Shown in pieces: positions 40,425 to 49,152 of a DNA stretch of 64,000 nucleotides. The notes below the pieces were generated by a model. It was not told the DNA's origin. It searched no databases and worked only from the letters and a program-made list of their open reading frames with translations. Position 1 is the first letter of the stretch, and the number at the start of each line of letters is the position of its first letter. The position numbers were made by a program, and so were the translations under genes. Origin of the DNA: Alcanivorax sp. (GTDB lineage Bacteria; Pseudomonadota; Gammaproteobacteria; Pseudomonadales; Alcanivoracaceae). The stretch is from assembly GCA_013823245.1 (NCBI GenBank), contig PNLU01000005.1, positions 1 to 64,000 of the forward strand. The letters are read 5' to 3'.

Positions 40425-41780
40425 GTGCGTATTTTGGGTTCCCCGGGGGCATTCCGCCATTTCCTGTATACCGTCCTGCTCGGTGCAGTGCTTTTGCCTG
40501 CGTCGGGTTTTGCCATGTCTGCGCCTGGGGGCATGGTGGCCCTTGAGGATGATGAGATGGCGGGGGTCAGCGGCGCCGGACTCGCTTTCGTGATGGATGA
40601 CTTCAGCATGCGCTGGGCGCCAACCAGTTATATTGAGCTGACTGGGGCGACTCCGGATCCTGCAGCGCTGGATGAGGGGTGGCGGCGCGGCGATGCCCGT
40701 TACTACGGTTTGTCCATTACGAATGGTGGTATTGCGGGTGCCGACTGGTACGGTAACGGCTGTAGCGGTAGCGCGGCTTTTGGGAACGAGGCGTTGGCTT
40801 GCCCGCTGGGCATCGATAATAACTACGGCATTACCTCGTTGGCTTCCATCTACGATCCTTATGTGCTCCGTGCCTACCAGTACAGTGGGCACGACTACAC
40901 GGGCCAGTACCGCGACGACCCAAGCGGTACGAATCAGATGCCTACAGTGATGGAATTGATCGGCCCCAGTTATACCGACCCTTGGCGCTGGGCCTTCTGG
41001 GGCGAACTGGAGGTGGATCGGGAAAACAATGTCTCTGCCATTGGCGCGAGCAATAATAGTGTGGTCGGTGGTGGCGGCGCGGATTTTCTGCAAAGCCAGA
41101 CCATTATTCACGGCAAGCCCACCACAATGGGTGTTTATGACGATGTAACGAACACTTGGCTTGAAGCACCCAAGCCCACCATCCTGCGCCTGATGCGCAC
41201 CACTGGGCAGGGTGCCGAAGCAGACACCTTTGGTATTACCTACCAGAGCGCGCTCTCTGGCGACTTCCGCTTCTCCGTGCGGCAAACCGCTAATTCACCA
41301 GACCTGCTGCACACGGTACCGGACTTCGACGACAAAGAAGGGATGTACTTTAAAAATGTAGATGCTTTTTTGCCCCTGGGGGTACTTCATTATCAGACCA
41401 TCAACTTTGATGCTGTGCGTGATGGCAGCGGCAATGCTACTGGTGACTTTGTTATCGAGCTGACCAGGATCCCCAATATTCCTCATATCTACAATCATTT
41501 CTATTGTGGGGCTATTGAGAATAGCGGTGACTGTGCCACGACGAATGGCGTTCTTGATTCTCCCAACGAAGAAACCCGTGGGTATGTGCGCTGGGGGGAT
41601 TTTACGGGGGTGAATATGGCGACGGGAGCCGGTTTGCCTACAGCTGATTCCGTAACTAACGGTATCTACTTCGTCGGTGGGGATGTCGGCAACGAGCAAG
41701 TCACCAATATCGGTATTTCACGCATCGAAGGCATGCGTATCCATCACCTCAAGATCACCACCCTGGGGGCCGCGCCATGA
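40425..41780 (+). CDS. cassette 2 protein A': exported protein, paralogue of 34971 gene
   Basis: MVALEDDEMAGVSGAGLAFVMDDFSMRWAPTSYIE; EGMYFKNVDAFLPLGVLHYQ...GDFVIELTRIPNIP; GTG start. Confidence 0.75.
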   Translation: MRILGSPGAFRHFLYTVLLGAVLLPASGFAMSAPGGMVALEDDEMAGVSGAGLAFVMDDFSMRWAPTSYIELTGATPDPAALDEGWRRGDARYYGLSITNGGIAGADWYGNGCSGSAAFGNEALACPLGIDNNYGITSLASIYDPYVLRAYQYSGHDYTGQYRDDPSGTNQMPTVMELIGPSYTDPWRWAFWGELEVDRENNVSAIGASNNSVVGGGGADFLQSQTIIHGKPTTMGVYDDVTNTWLEAPKPTILRLMRTTGQGAEADTFGITYQSALSGDFRFSVRQTANSPDLLHTVPDFDDKEGMYFKNVDAFLPLGVLHYQTINFDAVRDGSGNATGDFVIELTRIPNIPHIYNHFYCGAIENSGDCATTNGVLDSPNEETRGYVRWGDFTGVNMATGAGLPTADSVTNGIYFVGGDVGNEQVTNIGISRIEGMRIHHLKITTLGAAP

Positions 41781-42535
41781 TGATGTCTACTCGCATATTG
41801 CCTGTGCTGGTTTGTGTTCTCCCCCTTGGTTTACATGCTGCGGGGCTGCAGCCCCTTACGGAGCAGGAGATGGGTGCGGTGACCGGGCAGGAGGGCGTAC
41901 TGGTCAGCCTGGAGTATTACTACAACAGCATCCCTCCCCACGAAGGCAGTGGCAATGAAGGCCCGGGCAATACCGATATCGGCGCCGCTCATGCGGATTG
42001 TGAGGGTTTGGCCAGCCCCAATTGCCGCCTCGGCGTGCAACTGGAAAATCGTACTGACGAGTGGCTGGTATTCAAAAACGGTCATGCCTCTTTGGTGATC
42101 AACCGCCTGAGTCTGGATGCTTCCAGATTGAGCGAGGCATCGTCAGCCACGGCAATGACAGCGCGTAACTGGGATAAGTTTCGTGATGAAGGTGGCGTCT
42201 GTCTGCTTGGCTCAGGCAACTGTACAGACGCCTACCTGAACGATATGCCCGCCGTTAAAGCCCATTACCCTGGCACTGGCGCAGGCAGTTATAGTTATGA
42301 TCCAGACACACGTCATGGCGTCAGCAGCGGCTATAACGACGTTCGTTTCGGTATGTATTTTGAAGGTCTGGCTGTGGAAAGCAACACGGCGGACGCACAA
42401 AACACGGCGGCGGACGTACAGAATGGTTTTATGCAAAATGCCAATGGCTCCTTCATGGGGGGTAGCATCGCCGACAACAATGGCCACCAGGCCATGATTA
42501 ATTTTGGTGGTAACTTCTTCATGTACGGATTTTGA
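41777..42535 (+). CDS. cassette 2 protein B': exported protein, paralogue of 36311 gene
   Basis: LQPLTEQEMGAVTGQEGVLVSLEYYYNS; ATGA overlap with A'. Confidence 0.7.
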   Translation: MMMSTRILPVLVCVLPLGLHAAGLQPLTEQEMGAVTGQEGVLVSLEYYYNSIPPHEGSGNEGPGNTDIGAAHADCEGLASPNCRLGVQLENRTDEWLVFKNGHASLVINRLSLDASRLSEASSATAMTARNWDKFRDEGGVCLLGSGNCTDAYLNDMPAVKAHYPGTGAGSYSYDPDTRHGVSSGYNDVRFGMYFEGLAVESNTADAQNTAADVQNGFMQNANGSFMGGSIADNNGHQAMINFGGNFFMYGF

Positions 42536-44868
42536 CTATGGCACAGCGCAAAGCAATGAAAAATGCAGCCACGCTTAGCCTCCTTGGTGGCCTGGCAATC
42601 AGTGCGTCTGCTTTTGCCATGCAGCCTCTGGACGACAGTGAACTGGCTGGCATCAACGGGCGGGATGGCCTGGCGTTCAATATTCAAGCCCCCTCTGGTT
42701 GGCACGCTGATTCGCTGGTGCTGGAGACCGATGGTGGTACGGCCTATGCATCGCGGCTGAGTGTCAACGATATCAGTCTCACCGGGATTAACGCCGATGG
42801 TAGCCTTGCTGGCGCCAGCGCTGCTGCCGCCACTTTTGCACTGGATGTCGGTAGCAACAGTGCTGGCGAGGGCATGCTGGGAATCTCGCTGTACACCGAC
42901 AGTCGCATTCGCCTGCGGGCCGACTCCCTCACCATACCGACCGGCAACAGCACAGATTCCATGGGGACCTGGGCCTTCGATTTTGAGGGGGGCATCGAAA
43001 TGCAGAACCAAGGCTTGTTCAACATGGATTATGATCAGGCCCGGCTCTATGGCGAAATCAATAATGCGAACCTGTTCTATCGTCAGGGCGATGACAGCAA
43101 TGCCTGGATGGTGATGCGCGATTTCAACCTCAAATGGGAAGTACCGGAAGGCACCATCGGTATCGATAGCCAGGGCATTGTGCAGCGAACCGGCACCCCG
43201 GGTTCACCGGCTGGCACATTAGCAGAATCTGACTTGATCAACTTGACGCTGGATTTTGAACTCGCCTTGGGTCGTTCAACGGCTATAGGCAATCCGGATC
43301 AGGAATTCGTGATCCAGGAGTACTCTCCCGGTGATCAGGCTGATGAACAAAACACTCACGGGCTGATGCACTTCGGTTGGGATGGCAGCATCCGCGACGC
43401 GGAGGTCAGATTCATGGCCGGTGGCGCTTGGGCAGATGGTGATGATCCCTACAGCGAGTATAGCCAGGGCTTACGCTTCAGCTCGCAATGGGACTACGTC
43501 ACCAGCGACGACCCAGTGGGCGAGGAGTTTGTCTGGCGGCTGGGCGAAACCGCTACCGTCGGCAGCAGCGATCTGTCCAGCGTTAAATTCGAGCTGGGCG
43601 ACTGGAGAATGTGGGGCACTCGAACTGCGGCGAAACCCTCGCCTCATTACTTTCCACTGATCGCCATTGATGTGGTGAACGGCGGTAGTGGTGATATCGC
43701 GCCGCATACACTGGAATGGCTGTGCCGGGGCACCAGTGGCTGTGAAACGGTAGAAATCGGCATTGAGCCCAGCGACGATGGTGCTCTGGCCGTGCTGGTG
43801 CGTGACGGCCAGCTGCAGGCTTATTCCAACAAGGTGCGGTTTCTGGAAACCGATGCCGATGGTACCACCACAACCCGTGAATTCGACTGGGGTCTTATCT
43901 ATTCCCTGGCGAACCTGGACGCCAATATCTATCTATACCCGGATGGTGATGGGGCAGATGCCGGGCTCCGTGCCGACCTGCTGGTCCGTTCACAAACCTT
44001 TGACGCTGATGACCCCACCGTGCAAGGTAATAATTGGGATCACGGCACTCATCTGATGATTGCAGATACCGAGGCGCAGATGGGTATTGGCTTCATCGAC
44101 TCCAGCTTTATCGTTGCAGGTAAAGACGTTCGTATAGCCTTGAAAACCGCCGATCGAGACGGGGCAGGGGAAATCACTGATTTCTATTCCGGCGGTCTCG
44201 ACTTCTACTCCCCCGATGCCCGCTTCAACTACCGCGCGACCTTCGGCGGCGGTCTGCTGCCGGAACACGATGATTACGGTGACACCAGCAAACCGCAAAC
44301 CGTTGTCGGTGCCGACCTCGACATGAACCTGGAAGGCATGGTTAACTTGCGCTTCTCTCCGGCTGACCCGAACTCTCCGGCCGGCAGCAACTACCTCGGC
44401 TATAGCGGTGCTTTGCGCCTGGAAGGCGGCGATCGAACCAGTAGCATTATTAACGGCGTGACCACCCTGGAGACATGTGGAACCACAGGTGACCAGAGTT
44501 GCGGCACCTATCTGTCCCTGGCCGAACCCAGCCAGCCAGACGCCGCTGTTAAGCTGGCCAACATCCATGGTGATATCGCGTTTGAGAACGGCAAAGTGGA
44601 TATTATCGGAAGTGGAGAACGCGGTAACAGTGGCCTTGATGCTAACCCGGCCCTCAAGATATCCAACAACATCCTGGTTGGTGAAGCAGCGGCATCAGGA
44701 ACACAAGACTGGAATGCCCGTATGAATGTCGGCAACTTCGGCCAGCCGATGATGATCGATAACCTCATGCTTGGCCCGGACAATTTGGGCAGCATTGCCG
44801 TTCCCTCTGCGCGTATTTACTCCAGTATTACTCTGGAGCCGCAAAGCGCAGCGCTTCCGTTCCCATAA
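42532..44868 (+). CDS. cassette 2 protein D': large exported protein, paralogue of 38049 gene
   Basis: AMQPLDDSELAGINGRDGLAFNIQAPSGWHADSL; NLFYRQGD...GTIGIDSQGIV; GTHLMIADT; TTG at 42532 or ATG at 42538. Confidence 0.75.
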   Translation: MTMAQRKAMKNAATLSLLGGLAISASAFAMQPLDDSELAGINGRDGLAFNIQAPSGWHADSLVLETDGGTAYASRLSVNDISLTGINADGSLAGASAAAATFALDVGSNSAGEGMLGISLYTDSRIRLRADSLTIPTGNSTDSMGTWAFDFEGGIEMQNQGLFNMDYDQARLYGEINNANLFYRQGDDSNAWMVMRDFNLKWEVPEGTIGIDSQGIVQRTGTPGSPAGTLAESDLINLTLDFELALGRSTAIGNPDQEFVIQEYSPGDQADEQNTHGLMHFGWDGSIRDAEVRFMAGGAWADGDDPYSEYSQGLRFSSQWDYVTSDDPVGEEFVWRLGETATVGSSDLSSVKFELGDWRMWGTRTAAKPSPHYFPLIAIDVVNGGSGDIAPHTLEWLCRGTSGCETVEIGIEPSDDGALAVLVRDGQLQAYSNKVRFLETDADGTTTTREFDWGLIYSLANLDANIYLYPDGDGADAGLRADLLVRSQTFDADDPTVQGNNWDHGTHLMIADTEAQMGIGFIDSSFIVAGKDVRIALKTADRDGAGEITDFYSGGLDFYSPDARFNYRATFGGGLLPEHDDYGDTSKPQTVVGADLDMNLEGMVNLRFSPADPNSPAGSNYLGYSGALRLEGGDRTSSIINGVTTLETCGTTGDQSCGTYLSLAEPSQPDAAVKLANIHGDIAFENGKVDIIGSGERGNSGLDANPALKISNNILVGEAAASGTQDWNARMNVGNFGQPMMIDNLMLGPDNLGSIAVPSARIYSSITLEPQSAALPFP

Positions 44869-44879
44869 GGATAATAAAG

Positions 44880-46277
44880 ATGAGAGCGATCGAAATAATA
44901 GCATGTAGAGGCGCTAAAGAATTGGCTGCTTTCTTTCGTGTCGGGCGCATGAGCTGCTTTCTCCTGGTCAGCTTAAGCTTGATCTTCGGTGGTGTATTTA
45001 CACCGGCTGTGGCAATGATTGAGCTTGATGAAGATGAGCTATCGTTGATCTCGGGCCAGGCATTAATGCAGATGGAGAAGCTGGCGGGGAGCGGAATATC
45101 TAGTGATATTACGTTCTACAAAGCAGGGCTGGATGTCATGCTCGAGCTGAATATGAATATTGAAAAGTTGCAGCTTGGATGCACGGGCAACCAAATTAAC
45201 GGCCAATATTGTGATATTGATATTGATCATCTGAGTCTCAGCGGACCGGAGGATTGCCCGGGAGGCCGTCCTGGATGCTCTGCACAATTGCTTAGGCCTT
45301 TCTTCCAATTTGCCATAAAAAATGACGATCAGCCTGCTTTTCGCGAGGTCGTAGGATTACGTTTGAGCGCAGAGCAAGCTACTGGCCTTTTGACGGCAGG
45401 CTATCAAGATGATGGTATGACCCGCGATGAAAGTCGCAGCGGCATAAATAGTCTCAGCGGCTACATGGAGCTGGCATCAGCCACGGGCACGGGCATGACC
45501 GCGCAACGTAACATGAGCTATTCCGATACGAACATGGCTCTACAAGGGGTGGTGGAGATGTGTATTGGTTTTGTGATAGGGAGTAGCTGTATCGGTGGTT
45601 GGGGTCCGATTAACTATACTTCTACAGATTACAATATTCGAGTAAACCCGGCATTGGCGAGCTTCGTGACTGCGCCTACTTCAATATATGGTAAGCGTAT
45701 GACGTCGGCTCGCCTCACCGCAGAGGCGGACGTTGGTAATATCAGCATTCACTGTCCCGATGGGCCGAGTGCCACAAATTGCTTGGTGGCCACAGCACTG
45801 GGCTTGCCTTTGCGGCAAGGGGTCTCAGGTTATATTTCAGGGGTCAAAGCGGCAGTAGAGTTCGAGCAGGCCTTGAATCTTTTCCATAATATACCGGTGA
45901 ACAACCCCTTCTCCCTTTCTATGCAACAGCAGAGCGTGCTGTGGCCAGACGCGGCAGTTCCAGCAGAGGCGGGCTGGTGGATGGCGTTCGAAGACCCGGT
46001 GGAAATTGGTGATGTATCAGCTGCTGATCCCATCGTCATTACCAATGATGTACTTGCTCAGCTTGTCGCGCCTATTAATGCGGTTCTTGGTGCGCCTCCT
46101 CATCCTCGTTGTAGCATTACTGGGTGCCTGTTTGGAACGGTTATTAATGTGGGGCAGATTAACTTGTCTCCCTATTTTAGCAATCCGGCGAATTATGTGA
46201 ATATGCCGCTGAGTGATCTAAAGCTATCAGCGCAGAACGTAACGCCGAATTGCTGGGGTGGTGCGAGGTTCTGTTAA
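44880..46277 (+). CDS. cassette 2 protein C': exported protein, paralogue of 36961 gene
   Basis: MIELDEDELSLISGQALMQ; LELNMNIEKLQLGCTG...CDIDIDHLSLSG; C-terminal NCWGGARFC. Confidence 0.75.
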   Translation: MRAIEIIACRGAKELAAFFRVGRMSCFLLVSLSLIFGGVFTPAVAMIELDEDELSLISGQALMQMEKLAGSGISSDITFYKAGLDVMLELNMNIEKLQLGCTGNQINGQYCDIDIDHLSLSGPEDCPGGRPGCSAQLLRPFFQFAIKNDDQPAFREVVGLRLSAEQATGLLTAGYQDDGMTRDESRSGINSLSGYMELASATGTGMTAQRNMSYSDTNMALQGVVEMCIGFVIGSSCIGGWGPINYTSTDYNIRVNPALASFVTAPTSIYGKRMTSARLTAEADVGNISIHCPDGPSATNCLVATALGLPLRQGVSGYISGVKAAVEFEQALNLFHNIPVNNPFSLSMQQQSVLWPDAAVPAEAGWWMAFEDPVEIGDVSAADPIVITNDVLAQLVAPINAVLGAPPHPRCSITGCLFGTVINVGQINLSPYFSNPANYVNMPLSDLKLSAQNVTPNCWGGARFC

Positions 46278-46436
46278 TTTATCTACTTTTTCGTACGGAA
46301 AAACTTTTAATAAAGTAGGTCTCGACTTTGTGTTTTTTCGGTATGACATTACGTCGGCTGTGGGCCAGAAAGCGCTGCTTAATGCGGTAATTGCTACCTC
46401 GTTAGCTGATATATTCAAAGGGGTTGGAATCGAGCT

Positions 46437-46812
46437 TCATTTGCTTTCTGGGCGAGCGATGAGGCTCTGCAATCTAGGCAGAAAGGCACAGGCAAAGTCG
46501 TATACCTTCTCGGCCAGGTGCTCCTTATAGGCGTGCGAGGACAAGTTGCGCATATCGATGGCCTCCAGCCAGAGTTGGACATCATCTATGTAGCCACTCT
46601 GAGCCATTTCACGGACCACGTCTTTGGGGGCTGATGTGGTGATCCCTCTGGACTTTTTGGCGGTTTTCCATGCTAGGTCGACGCTGACACCCGAGGCGTC
46701 GGATAACAGCGTCGCGGATGAAACAGCATTGCTCCTGACGGATAGCTTCTTCAAGGCGGCTGACAGCCTTCTTGAATACATCCAGTTGCACGTATGGCAC
46801 CCCTTTCTGCAT
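46437..46812 (-). pseudogene. HI0074-like nucleotidyltransferase substrate-binding protein, frameshifted
   Basis: N-terminal part in one frame (LDVFKKAVSRLEEAIRQEQCCFIRDAVIRR) and remainder in another (VDLAWKTAKKSRGITTSAPKDVVREMAQSGYIDDVQLWLEAIDMRNLSSHAYKE); 1-nt shift around 46680-46695. Confidence 0.75.
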
Positions 46813-47162
46813 TGGTCGTGAAGCGAAGCATAGCAAACTTCGACAAGGGTGTTACAAATCTTCCCGACCGTTGATCGCCACCGGTCCTGCTATAAGGATC
46901 ATCCTTAAAAGTTAATTTAAATCATATGGTTAGGGATTGCATTGCGTGATTGCAGTCTCTCGCCACTGCGCTACACTGAATTGGCACGACATAACCAGTT
47001 TGCGTCACAAGCAGTCTGGCTGAGGATTGCCGGGCGCCGGGGGGTGTCCGGCGTGGCCCAGGGAGAGCGCCAACAACAATAATGACAGGCCGATAAACAG
47101 AGCCCTGGTCCACTCCGCCTTGTCTGGGACGGCGCGTTTTCGCATCTCAGGGGGAGAGACCC

Positions 47163-48119
47163 ATGCGTATCGGCATTGTGGTGGATTCAACATGTGATCT
47201 GCCGGCAGAGTTCTATTCACAGCACGACATCCGCGTTATGCCCATTTCCATCCGCCTCGGCGACGAGTTGCTGGTGGATGAGCGCGATGAGAAAGCCACC
47301 CGGCGGTTCTACGCCGAGCAGCTGGACACCAAGGGCATTGATTCCGAGTCCATCCCGTACACCAGCGAGCAGGTACAGGCCGTGTTCCTGGATCGCCTGG
47401 TGCTGGATTTCGACCTGGTGTTCTGTATCACCGTGTCCAGCAAGCGCAGTCAGGTTTTCGATAATGCCTCGCGCGCATCTTTCGCTATCCTCAAGCAGTA
47501 TCGAAAGGCGCGTGAAGCTGCGGAGGTGTCCGGCCCGTTTTCCATGCGGGTGATCGATAGCAAGACAATATTTGCTGGCTCAGGTGTGCTGGTGGCCGAG
47601 GCGGCTCGGCTGATCGCCCAGGGTATGCACCCGAATGAGGTGCGTTTGAACCTGGACAATATGATCCCCGAAATTTGCGGTTTCATGGTGCCTGCCGATC
47701 TCGGCTATGTGCGCGCGCGCGGCTTCAAGAAAGGCGAGCGCAAAAGCTTCAGTGATACGCTGCGCGGCGCGGCCTTGGCAGTGGGGTCGGCGCTGTCATT
47801 GCATCCGATCATCAAGATTTACCGTGGTGAGGAGGACCCGGCCACGGTCAATATGAGCTATGAAAAGTCGGTACGGCGGATGCTGGAGCATGTGACCGCG
47901 CAGATCAAGGCCGGCAAGGTGACGTCGGGCAGCGTTTGCCTGAGCTACGCCGGTGACCCGTCGGCAGTGCCGGACATGGCAGGCTTCCGGGAACTGGACG
48001 CCGTCGCGCAGGAAGCGGGACTGGACCTGCACCTGTCGACCATGAGCGCCACCGGGGCGGTGAATGTCGGGGCTGGGTGCCTGTTTGTGGCCTACGCCGG
48101 GGAGCCCGGGGAACTGTAG
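47163..48119 (+). CDS. DegV-family fatty-acid-binding protein
   Basis: MRIGIVVDSTCDLPAEFYSQHDIRVMPISIRLGDE; FCITVSSKRSQVFDNA. Confidence 0.88.
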   Translation: MRIGIVVDSTCDLPAEFYSQHDIRVMPISIRLGDELLVDERDEKATRRFYAEQLDTKGIDSESIPYTSEQVQAVFLDRLVLDFDLVFCITVSSKRSQVFDNASRASFAILKQYRKAREAAEVSGPFSMRVIDSKTIFAGSGVLVAEAARLIAQGMHPNEVRLNLDNMIPEICGFMVPADLGYVRARGFKKGERKSFSDTLRGAALAVGSALSLHPIIKIYRGEEDPATVNMSYEKSVRRMLEHVTAQIKAGKVTSGSVCLSYAGDPSAVPDMAGFRELDAVAQEAGLDLHLSTMSATGAVNVGAGCLFVAYAGEPGEL

Positions 48120-48123
48120 CGCC

Positions 48124-48942
48124 CTATTGCAGGCGCCGCTTGATCCCGGTCTTGGCCAGAATGCGGGTCGAGATCTCTTCAATAGAGAGCTCGGTCGCGT
48201 TCAGGCTGGGGATGTTGAACTTGTTGAACAGGGCCTCCAGGGCCCTCACTTCCATGTCGCACTGGCGCGGGGAGGCGTACTTGCTGCCCGCCTTGCGCTC
48301 GCTGCGGATCGCTGCCAGGCGGTCCGGGTCGATGGTCAGACCAAAGATTTTGTCCTTGTAGGGCATCAGCGACTGCGGCAATCGCAGGTCGTCAAAGTCG
48401 TCCTCGGTGAGCGGGTAGTTGGCGGCGTAGAGACCAAACTGCAGTGCCAGGTAAAGGCAGGTGGGGGTCTTGCCGCTGCGTGACACCCCGACCAGGATGA
48501 CATCCGCCTTGTCGTAGTGGCGCGTGCGGGCGCCATCGTCGTTGTCCAGCGCGTAATGCACGGCGTCGATCCGGATCCGGTAGGCCTCGTGGTCACGGAT
48601 GGCGTGGGTTTCGCCCACCGTGTGGCTGGAGCGCACCCCCAGCTCACTCTCCAGCGGACCCACAAAGGCTGCGAACATGTCCAGAACCAGGCCCTGGCAC
48701 TGGCCCAGCATGGCGCGGTGCTCCTCATCCACCAGGGTCGAGAAGACGACAGGGCGCTGCCCGTCGCGCACGGCGGTTTCGTTGATCCGGGCCACGGCGT
48801 TCTCGGTCGTCTCCCGGGACTGCACATAGGGCAGGGTCACCTGGGCGAACTCGACCCCGCGGAACTGGCTGAGCATGGAGTGGCCGAGGGTCTCGGCGGT
48901 GATGCCGGTGCCGTCAGAGACGAAGAAGGCGGTGCGTTTCAT
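48124..48942 (-). CDS. ppsR: PEP synthase regulatory protein (bifunctional kinase/pyrophosphorylase)
   Basis: MKRTAFFVSDGTGITAETLGHSMLSQF, VILVGVSRSGKTPTCLYLALQFG; divergent from ppsA. Confidence 0.93.
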   Translation of the reverse strand: MKRTAFFVSDGTGITAETLGHSMLSQFRGVEFAQVTLPYVQSRETTENAVARINETAVRDGQRPVVFSTLVDEEHRAMLGQCQGLVLDMFAAFVGPLESELGVRSSHTVGETHAIRDHEAYRIRIDAVHYALDNDDGARTRHYDKADVILVGVSRSGKTPTCLYLALQFGLYAANYPLTEDDFDDLRLPQSLMPYKDKIFGLTIDPDRLAAIRSERKAGSKYASPRQCDMEVRALEALFNKFNIPSLNATELSIEEISTRILAKTGIKRRLQ

Positions 48943-49152
48943 GGGCGGGTCATACTCGCGGTGGAGGCTGGGGAACAAGGCTGTCGAGCAAGGCTAGCGG
49001 GGCGGCGCCGGGCTGGCAAGGGCGCGCCGGGCCCGGGATTGACACCTGCCCCGAAAGTCGAATCATTTCGGGCGAGAAACGGGGCGGCTTTTTGAGTAGA
49101 ATACCCCCCGCGACACATCCATCCATATCCGGAACATGTAGGGAGCAGGACC

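Noticed and set aside
46258-46530. 90-aa plus-strand ORF after C'
   Set aside because: No RBS-like context or family signal, and it overlaps the minus-strand pseudogene remnant; probably spurious
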